A stretch of 5,648 nucleotides of DNA from an uncultured Planctomycetota bacterium (lineage in GTDB: Bacteria; Planctomycetota; Phycisphaerae; Sedimentisphaerales; Anaerobacaceae). The notes under the pieces are model-generated. The model saw nothing but the letters and a program-made list of their open reading frames with translations, was not told the origin of the DNA and ran no database searches. The translations under genes were made by a program, and so were the position numbers. Positions 1 through 5,648 of this stretch are shown in pieces (positions within the stretch are counted from its first letter, which is position 1; the number at the start of each line of letters is the position of its first letter). The DNA is taken from positions 1-5,648 of the forward strand of contig CAIYOL010000077.1 in NCBI GenBank assembly GCA_903927855.1, read 5' to 3'.

Positions 1-1585
1 CGCCGATTTGTTGCAGTGTCTTTCTGTTCTTTCTGACAAGTGTGCCGACAAGGCCGAAATGGTTTATGATTATATACTGACTCCGCGCGTCAAGCTCATC
101 CTTGATTACCTGCACCAGATTGTGGCGGGCCCGTTCGACAGCAGCGAAGTCCGATTCCGCCGGCTTCAGGTAACGCTGAATGTTCGCCAGAGAGCCCGCT
201 TTCTCCCGCGTAAGCTCTGTGCTTTTGCCGGACACCTTCGCATATTCTTTGGCTATGTTCAGCGAGGCGGTCTTGCCGAACCGGATGCCCCTTGTGTAGT
301 CGAATTCTTCGACCGTCTTAATCAGCGCAAAATTACCCTTGCTAACGAGGTCCTGGAAATTGGCCTCACCGGCGGCGTGCTTGCCGGCGATGCTGACAAC
401 CAGCCGAAGGTTTGCCTCGATTATCATTTTTTTAATCTTTTCGGCCTCAGCGAGGTAATCTTCGATTTTATCGAGCAGGCGCCCGTGTACCCTCGTGTGC
501 CTGATGCTTTCCTTAGTCACGGAGGCCAGGTATTTGAGGTAGTTATATCTTCGGAACAGCTCCACCTCACGTTCGCGATTCAGCACGGGAGTATTTCTCA
601 ATGCCTGCAGATACTCAGGCAGGAGAGACTTGTCGGCCAGCTCCAGCGGCTCAATAGTTTTGGCGGGCAGAGGTTTTTCCGAACTGACCGGCTTTGCAAG
701 AAACTTCTGTTTCGCGTTTTCATCGAGGAACTCTTTACTGGGGACGAATTCGATTTTTTTGGCCAGGAGTATCTTTGCCCTTTGCTGGTTTATAAGGCGA
801 TATATCGAGCTTCTGCTCCGGCCGAAGCGGTCCATCAATTCTTTGATGGGCATGGATTGTTTGAACAATTTGTAGAGTTCTGCGATTTCCGCGGGGCTGA
901 CTACGCCGGCTGGCTCTTTGAAAATGGGTTTATCAGGATTGGCTTTTTCGTAGTTTAGAAGTATGTACCTGATGGTTTCGTGGGCCTTGCCGAGTTTGGA
1001 TGCGATTTTGTCTATGATTTGGAAGCGGCTCAGCGTGGTTTTAGCTGCGAGCGCTCTGGCTTGTTTTATAATCAGTTGCTTCTCTTTCTCTGTCAGCCTC
1101 TGAAAAATTTTTGCTTTGGCAACGACGTCAGGATTGTCGCTGAGGAATTTATCGACGGCGGACTGCAAAAAGCCGAGGCGTTTTTTGCCGTCATCGAAAA
1201 CAAATTTTAGCGCAGTCAGGCCTCGTTTTCGCCAGCGATGAATTGTCTTTGTTGAAACGTCAAGGTAATCGGCAAGGGCTTCGATGGTGTAAACTTTCTG
1301 GTTCTGCTCATCGATGGCCAGAGCAAGCAGACCGCTGAGTTTGGCGACGAAAATTCTCAGGTCTTCCGCAAGCTCATCGCCTTTGATATGCTGCTGCTCC
1401 GGCAGGGCTTTAGAGTGGAAACTGGTGATATGGAAACAGACAAAATCAAAGGGATATTCCTTGTCGGCCTTGATAATTGCCAGAAGCTTTTCGGCGGCGG
1501 CGAGCTGTTTTCGAAGATGTTTCTGTGGCGTAAAGTGAAGCTGGGCCAGCAATTGCGCTAAATTTTGGTTCTTTATTTGTCGCAT
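1..1585 (-). CDS. Sigma-70 family RNA polymerase sigma factor with multi-HTH N-terminal extension (3' end cut by window edge)
   Basis: Read on the minus strand, one uninterrupted frame of 528 codons runs from ATG at 1585-1583 to the window edge; an in-frame TAG five codons upstream makes this the first possible ATG. The product would direct RNA polymerase to promoters. Residues about 320-352 resemble region 1.2 (LPEYLQALRNTPVLNRERE). Residues about 390-436 are clear region 2.1/2.2 (EANLRLVVSIAGKH, then DLVSKGNFALIKTVEEFDYTRG). Region 2.3/2.4 that follows is diverged (RFGKTASLNIAKEYAKV). Region 4.1 begins near 484 and is cut after TLQQIG. Only about 30 residues separate regions 2 and 4, so region 3 is missing or minimal. 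The first 300 residues are not usual sigma sequence: residues 1-90 are unrecognised, 98-148 look like a MerR/excisionase-type HTH (YTIEALADYLDVSTKTIHRW), and 185-213 and 230-272 look like further HTH units. No Shine-Dalgarno sequence is evident. Family assignment is confident; target promoters are unknown. Confidence 0.85.
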   Translation of the reverse strand, partial: MRQIKNQNLAQLLAQLHFTPQKHLRKQLAAAEKLLAIIKADKEYPFDFVCFHITSFHSKALPEQQHIKGDELAEDLRIFVAKLSGLLALAIDEQNQKVYTIEALADYLDVSTKTIHRWRKRGLTALKFVFDDGKKRLGFLQSAVDKFLSDNPDVVAKAKIFQRLTEKEKQLIIKQARALAAKTTLSRFQIIDKIASKLGKAHETIRYILLNYEKANPDKPIFKEPAGVVSPAEIAELYKLFKQSMPIKELMDRFGRSRSSIYRLINQQRAKILLAKKIEFVPSKEFLDENAKQKFLAKPVSSEKPLPAKTIEPLELADKSLLPEYLQALRNTPVLNREREVELFRRYNYLKYLASVTKESIRHTRVHGRLLDKIEDYLAEAEKIKKMIIEANLRLVVSIAGKHAAGEANFQDLVSKGNFALIKTVEEFDYTRGIRFGKTASLNIAKEYAKVSGKSTELTREKAGSLANIQRYLKPAESDFAAVERARHNLVQVIKDELDARSQYIIINHFGLVGTLVRKNRKTLQQIG

Positions 1586-1610
1586 ATGACCAAGTGTCTA
1601 TTTTACCAAA
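1586..1610 (-). promoter_or_regulatory. Possible -10 element and very short leader for the sigma factor gene
   Basis: Between the upstream terminator and the sigma ATG there are only about 33 bases. On the minus strand they contain TAAAAT (plus-strand 1600-1605), a 5/6 match to a -10 box, ending 14 bases before the ATG. This would put transcription start roughly 8 bases upstream of the start codon. No good -35 box lies 16-18 bases upstream, where the terminator stem sits, and no AGGAGG-like sequence precedes the ATG. The terminator makes some local promoter likely, but this exact element is a weak call. Confidence 0.25.
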
Positions 1611-1618
1611 TCAAGCGC

Positions 1619-1648
1619 AAAAAAACAGCCTTTTCCAAGGCTGTTTTT
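1619..1648 (-). terminator. Rho-independent terminator of the corrinoid protein gene
   Basis: A perfect 12-bp inverted repeat (AAAAACAGCCTT, loop ttcc, AAGGCTGTTTTT, at 1621-1632 and 1637-1648) lies 12 bases past the corrinoid gene stop codon. On the minus strand the hairpin is followed by seven consecutive T, the classic intrinsic terminator layout. Read on the plus strand it also has a five-T tail, but no plus-strand gene enters from the left. It separates the corrinoid transcript from the sigma factor gene. Confidence 0.85.
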
Positions 1649-1660
1649 CAGTTTCGATAA

Positions 1661-2287
1661 TTAATTAAGGAGTTTTTTGGCAACATCGACAGCCGAGGCG
1701 GCATCTGGTGCATAGCCGTCAGCGCCGATTTTGTCAGCGTAGCCCTGTGTTACGGGAGCGCCGCCTACAAGAAACTTGGCTTTAATGCCAGCGGCTTTCA
1801 GTGCCTTTAGGGTCTTATCAAGGGCAGGCAGTGTCGTTGTCAAAAGCGCGCTCATGCCAATCAGCGGGGCGCCGCAGGCTTTGGCTTTCTCGACAAAGAC
1901 TTCGGGTTTGACATCGATGCCGATGTCAATGACATTAAAGCCCGCGCCTTTTAACATCATCGAGACCAGATTTTTGCCGATGTCGTGCAGGTCGCCGACC
2001 ACTGTTCCAATCATAAACTTTCCGATAGGCTCGACGCCTGCTTTTTCAAGCTCCGGCCCAAGAATTTCCGTTGCTGATTTCATTGCCCTGGCGCAAATGA
2101 GCACCTCAGGTATATAGACTTCGTTTCTTTTGAAACGGCCGCCAACTACGGCCATACCTGCGATTAATCCGTTGTTGAGAACGTCTTTAGCAGACATACC
2201 TTCGCTAAGAGCGGCTTTGGTAAGGGATACGGCGGCGTTCTGGTCGCCTTTAATAATTGCGTCAGCCAGTGCTTTCAAATCTGCCAT
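1661..2287 (-). CDS. Corrinoid (B12-binding) protein of a methyltransferase system
   Basis: A 208-residue cytosolic protein that would carry methyl groups on a bound cobamide between a substrate:corrinoid methyltransferase and an acceptor, like the MtbC/MtmC/MtaC family and the B12 module of MetH. Residues 1 to about 85 form the helical cap domain (B12-binding-2 type; GRFKRNEVYIPEVLICARAM at 51-70). Residues about 90-208 form the Rossmann-like B12-binding domain. The cobalt-ligand motif DxHxxG is intact as GDLHDIGKNL, with His101 as the lower axial ligand. The SxL motif is SALL at 146-149 and the GG motif is GGAPVT at 175-180. Length matches the usual 205-220 residues. The start at ATG 2287-2285 is preferred because GTGAGG lies nine bases upstream and the protein then begins exactly where family members do. 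An in-frame ATG at 2422 would add 45 hydrophobic, AT-rich residues unlike the family. A strong terminator follows the stop. No methyltransferase or reductive activase gene is in view, so the substrate is unknown. Confidence 0.92.
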   Translation of the reverse strand: MADLKALADAIIKGDQNAAVSLTKAALSEGMSAKDVLNNGLIAGMAVVGGRFKRNEVYIPEVLICARAMKSATEILGPELEKAGVEPIGKFMIGTVVGDLHDIGKNLVSMMLKGAGFNVIDIGIDVKPEVFVEKAKACGAPLIGMSALLTTTLPALDKTLKALKAAGIKAKFLVGGAPVTQGYADKIGADGYAPDAASAVDVAKKLLN

Positions 2288-2296
2288 TTGTGTTTG

Positions 2297-2302
2297 CCTC
2301 AC
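2297..2302 (-). promoter_or_regulatory. Ribosome binding site deciding the corrinoid protein start
   Basis: On the minus strand the sequence GTGAGG precedes the ATG at 2287 with nine bases between GAGG and the start codon. This is the only recognisable Shine-Dalgarno sequence near any candidate start of this gene, and it supports ATG 2287 over the upstream in-frame ATG at 2422. Confidence 0.55.
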
Positions 2303-2443
2303 AAAAATTGTTAATATTCTTACATTGACTTTACCGAAAACCAAAGCCAGTATTAGACAATATTTTGCGAGCCAAAACAAGTCATAAATTAAATTTTCCG
2401 GCGGCACGTGCGATAGCAGCATAGAAAAGCGGATTTATACCAT

Positions 2444-2471
2444 TTGCAAAAACCCTGGACGGTGCTATATT
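2444..2471 (+). promoter_or_regulatory. Candidate sigma-70 promoter for the etfBA / ETF-QO operon
   Basis: TTGCAA at 2444-2449 (4/6 match to the -35 consensus) is followed after 16 bases by TATATT at 2466-2471 (5/6 match to the -10 consensus). Transcription would begin near 2478 and leave a leader of about 47 bases without a Shine-Dalgarno sequence. A competing possibility is TACAAT at 2514-2519, which would give a leaderless mRNA starting at the ATG, but its -35 is poor. Confidence 0.3.
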
Positions 2472-2524
2472 TAGTCTTTTGTGCTAACTGAAAACACGAT
2501 GCGATAAACACAGTACAATATAAT

Positions 2525-4621
2525 ATGAGTAACTACATAGTTTTAGTAAAACAGGTTCCAGACATAACGCAAATCACGGACAACGCGTTCGACCCTGAGA
2601 CCGGAACGCTCATCAGGAGCCGCCTGGCCAGTGTGATTAACGAACTGGACACACAGGCACTGGCTTTTGCGAACTATATGAGGGAAATAAGCGGTGATGC
2701 GGACGGCAGAGTCATTACCTTAACTATGGGGCCGCCGATGGCAGAAGAAGTTCTACGATACAGTCTGAGCCGGTGTGCTGATACGGCGGTGCTACTGACC
2801 GACAAAGCTCTGGGCGGAGCCGATACGTGGGCGACGGCGAACCCGCTGGCATACGCCATCAGGAGGATAGTTAAAGACTTCTTCAAGGGAAACAGCGATT
2901 ATTATGTTGTTTGCGGGATGCAATCGGTGGACGGCGATACCGCGCAGGTACCGCCGCAAATTGCCGAGGAGCTGTCCCTGCCTTGCATAGCATACGTGAC
3001 CGGTGCGGAATTCAGGGGCGGGCGTGTCGAATTCACACGCATTATCAGCGGCGGCAGCCAAGTGGTTGCTGCTAGAAAATTGCCTGCGGTGGTCACAGTT
3101 GCCAAGTACGAATATCCGCTATTCGCGACGTTAGCAGCAACACGGCGGTCAAACAGGGTGAAAGTTGTCTGCTGGAGCGGCGACGATATCAAAGCGACCC
3201 ACATCGGGGCCAAAGGCTCGAAGACGACTGTAATCCGGGTTTTTCCGCCGGGCAAGAGCACCAGAAAATGCAGGCAGGTCGGCGATGCGAAAACATTGGC
3301 CAAAGTGATTATTGATAGTTTTAAAAGCAGCGAAGCAAAACCTGGCCGCGTCGACAATGGTCAAACAAGCTGCTACGTTTTGCCAAGCAGGCGAGCGAGT
3401 AGATTTGACAGAGACTTCGAGAGAACGAAAAAGGAAAACGAGGATTTTGAGGTTCTGTCCCGGACGCTGAATAAGCTGGGCATCGGCGAGGTCGGCCAGA
3501 TTGATGAAGACGTTAAGCAAAAAATACTTGCTGTCGCTGGCGAGCGTTTCCACAAGAAAGCGCTGGAGGACATGATAGACGGCCTGAAGCTGGCCGAACC
3601 GAGCTTTACCGGCGAGGTCTGGGTCGTTGCTGAGCACAATTCAAGGGCGGTGCATCCGGCAACGTTTGAGCTAATAGGCAAGTCCCGCGAGCTTGCGGAT
3701 TCTTTAGAGACAAAAGTGGGCGTATGTTTGGCGGGGCACAAGGTTGAGTCGATGGCAAAAGAATTGATCGCCGCCGGTGCAGATAATATCTACATTATCG
3801 AGGATGAACTGCTAAATGTGTTTGACCCGAGCGCATATCGCAAAGTTATTGCCGATTGCATCGGTACATATTGGCCGCAAATCGTCCTGTTAGGTGCGAC
3901 AACCCAGGGCAGAATGCTTGCGCCAATGATTTCTTACAGGCTCGGTTGCGGACTTACCGCTGACTGCACCTCATTCGATATCAGGGACAGTTCACGAACA
4001 GGCCACATAGCTATCCTTATGCAGACCAGGCCTGCGCTGGGCGGAAATGTTATGGCTACTATCTGCACGAAAGATTCAAAGTCACAAATGGCCACGGCAA
4101 GGCCAGGTGTTATGAAGAGACTGCCGCCGGACAAATTGAGAACCGGCAAAATCATCAGACACGATGTCCGGCTTGGCGAGGACGATACAGGGCTTGAGAT
4201 TATAAAAACCGAGCTGGGCAGCGGTGTCGTGAACTTCAATGCTGAGGTAATTGTCAGCGGCGGCAAGGGGATGCAAAGCAGGGACAACTACGAACAGCTT
4301 GTGGGCTCGCTTTGTGGTAGTATCAGCGACAAGTTAGATACGCTGGTTGAAAGAGGCGCTTCTCGTGCAGCGGTGGAGCAGGGTTTCATTGAACGCATAC
4401 ACCAGGTTGGTCAAACCGGCACATCTGTCGGGCCAAAACTTTATATCGCTTTGGGAATATCCGGTGCTATTCAGCATATGATAGGAGTTGCAAACACTGA
4501 GATCGTAATCGCAGTCAACAGCGATCCGAACGCGCCGATATTTAAGCAGTGCGATTACTATATTATCGGGGACGTAGGAGATATAGTGCCGCAGCTGATT
4601 TCCGCATTAAAGGCTGAGTGA
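2525..4621 (+). CDS. etfBA: Fused electron transfer flavoprotein, beta subunit followed by alpha subunit
   Basis: A 698-residue soluble flavoprotein that would accept electrons from dehydrogenases or NADH and hand them to the ETF:quinone oxidoreductase encoded next. Residues 1 to about 270 are EtfB: the start YIVLVKQVPD is typical, and GMQSVDGDTAQVPPQIAE at 131-148 is the nucleotide-binding signature. Residues about 363-698 are EtfA: VWVVAEH at 365-371, GCGLTADCTSFDI at 474-486 and TRPALGGN at 501-508. The FAD domain carries SGGKGMQSRDNYE (578-590), GASRAAV (611-617), QVGQTG (627-632), GISGAIQH (644-651) and DPNAPIF (667-673). GLTADCT and TRPALGGN are the forms I associate with FixB/bifurcating alpha subunits rather than the mitochondrial type. 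A charged, probably helical linker of about 90 residues joins the halves; it has no CxxCxxC ferredoxin motif. Separate subunits are usually about 260 and 320-340 residues, so both halves are complete. No clear Shine-Dalgarno precedes the ATG. Function is confident; electron bifurcation is inference. Confidence 0.93.
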   Translation: MSNYIVLVKQVPDITQITDNAFDPETGTLIRSRLASVINELDTQALAFANYMREISGDADGRVITLTMGPPMAEEVLRYSLSRCADTAVLLTDKALGGADTWATANPLAYAIRRIVKDFFKGNSDYYVVCGMQSVDGDTAQVPPQIAEELSLPCIAYVTGAEFRGGRVEFTRIISGGSQVVAARKLPAVVTVAKYEYPLFATLAATRRSNRVKVVCWSGDDIKATHIGAKGSKTTVIRVFPPGKSTRKCRQVGDAKTLAKVIIDSFKSSEAKPGRVDNGQTSCYVLPSRRASRFDRDFERTKKENEDFEVLSRTLNKLGIGEVGQIDEDVKQKILAVAGERFHKKALEDMIDGLKLAEPSFTGEVWVVAEHNSRAVHPATFELIGKSRELADSLETKVGVCLAGHKVESMAKELIAAGADNIYIIEDELLNVFDPSAYRKVIADCIGTYWPQIVLLGATTQGRMLAPMISYRLGCGLTADCTSFDIRDSSRTGHIAILMQTRPALGGNVMATICTKDSKSQMATARPGVMKRLPPDKLRTGKIIRHDVRLGEDDTGLEIIKTELGSGVVNFNAEVIVSGGKGMQSRDNYEQLVGSLCGSISDKLDTLVERGASRAAVEQGFIERIHQVGQTGTSVGPKLYIALGISGAIQHMIGVANTEIVIAVNSDPNAPIFKQCDYYIIGDVGDIVPQLISALKAE

Positions 4622-4624
4622 GAG

Positions 4625-5648
4625 TTGTTAAACGATAAAGATTACAACAAGGTGCAGGTTTTGATAGTTGGCGCGGGGCCGGCGGGCTTGTCTTGCGCGA
4701 TACAGCTCAAGGCGCAAAAACCGGACATGGATGTTTGCGTAATAGAAAAGGCCGCCGATTTGGGCAATCACAATCTCTCCGGCGCTGTTTTGGAGGCAGA
4801 GCCGCTGCATACGCTGCTGGATTCGGCTATTCCGGGATGGCGAGACAGTGACGCGGCGAAAGAGATTCTGGCAAATAAGATATGCGAAGATAATGTGATG
4901 TTCTTTTTGGGAAAAAAGATGTCACTTAATATTTTCTTTGCGATTAAGCTTGCCAAAATATTCGGGCTGGGTTTCGGCCAAATGATGCACAAAGACGACT
5001 ATATTGTGTCGATAAGCAAGCTGACCAAATGGATGGGATATATTGCGAAGAAGCTCGGCGTAGAAGTGCTGACAGGCTTTGCGGCGGAAGATATCATTCT
5101 CGATGAATCAACGAATACGGTAAAAGGCGTCAAGCTTGTTGACCAGGGACTCGATAAAGAGGGTAAAGAGCAGCCGAACTTCGTCGAAGGTGAAATCATA
5201 ACTGCCGGCTTTGTTGTGCTTGCCGAGGGCTGCGACGGACTTTTGACCAAAAAATTCGTAGAAAAAGCCGGTCTGCAGAGACAATCGCCTCAGCTTTATT
5301 CGGTTGGTATCAAGGAACTTATCAAGGTAAGTAGCGAGCAGTATAGTAAATTTACTTCAGAACGCGTTGTTCACGCTATGGGTTATCCTCTCTGGACGCC
5401 GGTTTTTGGGCCGGGGATGTTCGGCGGCGGGATAATGTATCCGGCCGGCGATAATAATATTGCTGTTGGTATGATTGTCGGTGCCGACTGGAAATACTGC
5501 GATTTTAATCCTGAGGATGCGCTGACGAACTTCAAAAATCATAAGTTTGTAAAGCAATTTATCGATGGCGGGGTAGTGATAGAGGCCGGTGCAAAGATGA
5601 TTCCCGAAGGGGGGTACTACGCTATTCCGAGAGACCCGCAGACCGGCA
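4625..5648 (+). CDS. Electron transfer flavoprotein:quinone oxidoreductase, FixC/ETF-QO family (3' end cut by window edge)
   Basis: The gene encodes the peripheral membrane flavoprotein that takes electrons from reduced ETF and reduces the quinone pool; 341 codons are present of the family's usual 430-600. With the start at TTG 4625 the FAD dinucleotide motif VLIVGAGPAGLS lies at 12-23. LSGAVLE at 51-57 matches the ETF-QO segment after the first strands. Further family blocks are LAEGCDGLLTKK (199-210), PQLYSVGIKEL (222-232), FGGGIMYP (266-273), VGMIVGADW (281-289) and EGGYYAIPR (328-336). Residues 104-122 are hydrophobic/amphipathic and fall roughly where ETF-QO carries a membrane-contacting loop. 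Whether a C-terminal 4Fe-4S domain exists cannot be seen. No ATG precedes the FAD motif: TTG 4625 (four bases after the ETF stop, with GAGTGAGAG before it) gives a normal ten-residue lead, and GTG 4652 is the alternative. It is in the same frame as the ETF, separated by one TGA, and almost certainly cotranscribed and coupled with it. Confidence 0.9.
   Translation, partial: MLNDKDYNKVQVLIVGAGPAGLSCAIQLKAQKPDMDVCVIEKAADLGNHNLSGAVLEAEPLHTLLDSAIPGWRDSDAAKEILANKICEDNVMFFLGKKMSLNIFFAIKLAKIFGLGFGQMMHKDDYIVSISKLTKWMGYIAKKLGVEVLTGFAAEDIILDESTNTVKGVKLVDQGLDKEGKEQPNFVEGEIITAGFVVLAEGCDGLLTKKFVEKAGLQRQSPQLYSVGIKELIKVSSEQYSKFTSERVVHAMGYPLWTPVFGPGMFGGGIMYPAGDNNIAVGMIVGADWKYCDFNPEDALTNFKNHKFVKQFIDGGVVIEAGAKMIPEGGYYAIPRDPQTG

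Larger units (their letters stand above)
2288..2524. other. Divergent intergenic spacer between corrinoid gene and ETF operon
   Basis: These 237 bases separate two divergently transcribed genes and must hold the start signals of both. The stretch is AT-rich compared with the flanking genes. It holds a candidate plus-strand promoter near 2444-2471, an 8-bp palindrome GCACGTGC at 2404-2411, and no convincing minus-strand promoter. The minus-strand frame is open through much of it, but the translation is hydrophobic and unlike any part of the corrinoid family. I see no tRNA, riboswitch or cobalamin-box consensus, although a cobalamin riboswitch cannot be strictly excluded by eye. Confidence 0.5.

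Noticed and set aside
8..958. A 316-codon open frame on the plus strand
   Set aside because: It lies antisense to the sigma factor, whose region 1.2, 2 and 4.1 motifs are clear on the minus strand. The plus-strand translation has no recognisable domain; it is a stop-free shadow of the coding strand.
1776..2387. Plus-strand open frames of 85 and 113 codons opposite the corrinoid gene
   Set aside because: They are antisense to the intact B12-binding motifs and carry no recognisable domain.
2404..2411. Palindrome GCACGTGC as a possible operator
   Set aside because: An 8-bp palindrome is expected by chance at this scale, it occurs once, and it does not sit in a clear relation to either candidate promoter.
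2288..2422. A 45-residue N-terminal extension of the corrinoid protein from ATG 2422
   Set aside because: The added part is hydrophobic and AT-rich, corrinoid proteins of this family start at the cap domain, and a ribosome binding site precedes ATG 2287.
2902..3741. Several minus-strand open frames of 120-160 codons opposite the ETF gene
   Set aside because: They overlap conserved ETF coding sequence, show no family motifs, and overlap each other in different frames.
1..5648. CRISPR arrays, insertion sequences, tRNA or rRNA genes
   Set aside because: No regularly spaced direct repeats, transposase motifs, terminal inverted repeats or cloverleaf-like sequences were seen; apart from about 310 bases of spacer, the window is filled by the four genes.

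Overview
The window holds four genes, two at each side of a short divergent spacer, and both outermost genes run off the window edges. All four can be assigned to a family. From left to right they are: a sigma-70 family RNA polymerase sigma factor preceded by a long helix-turn-helix-rich N-terminal region (minus strand, C-terminus missing); a small B12-binding corrinoid protein of the methyltransferase type (minus strand, complete); an electron transfer flavoprotein whose beta and alpha subunits are fused in one polypeptide (plus strand, complete); and an ETF:quinone oxidoreductase (plus strand, C-terminus missing).

Organism: the gene content suggests an anaerobic or facultative bacterium with corrinoid C1 metabolism and flavin-based electron transfer. 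A large sigma factor carrying extra DNA-binding domains, a fused ETF, and weak or absent Shine-Dalgarno sequences would fit a Planctomycetota-type genome (for example the Phycisphaerae side). This is an impression from family knowledge, not a demonstrated placement. No rRNA or other marker gene is present.

Layout: positions 1-1585 (minus) are the sigma factor. Positions 1586-1660 hold a perfect 12-bp hairpin with a T tract, which ends transcription of the corrinoid gene only a few tens of bases before the sigma ATG, so the sigma gene probably has its own start signal. Positions 1661-2287 (minus) are the corrinoid protein. Positions 2288-2524 are a divergent spacer with a candidate promoter toward the ETF. 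Positions 2525-4621 (plus) are the EtfB-EtfA fusion. ETF-QO follows from about 4625 in the same reading frame, separated only by one TGA stop codon and a GAG codon.

How the genes work together: the fused ETF collects electrons from dehydrogenases (or from NADH, if it is a bifurcating type) and passes them to the adjacent ETF-QO, which reduces membrane quinone. The ETF alpha half has sequence hallmarks of the FixB/bifurcating group, so a FixABC-like reaction is possible but unproven. The corrinoid protein carries methyl groups between a substrate methyltransferase and an acceptor, neither of which is in the window. Its functional link to the ETF pair rests only on divergent adjacency. The most unusual item is the sigma factor, with several helix-turn-helix motifs before a core whose region 2.3/2.4 is diverged and whose region 3 is nearly absent.
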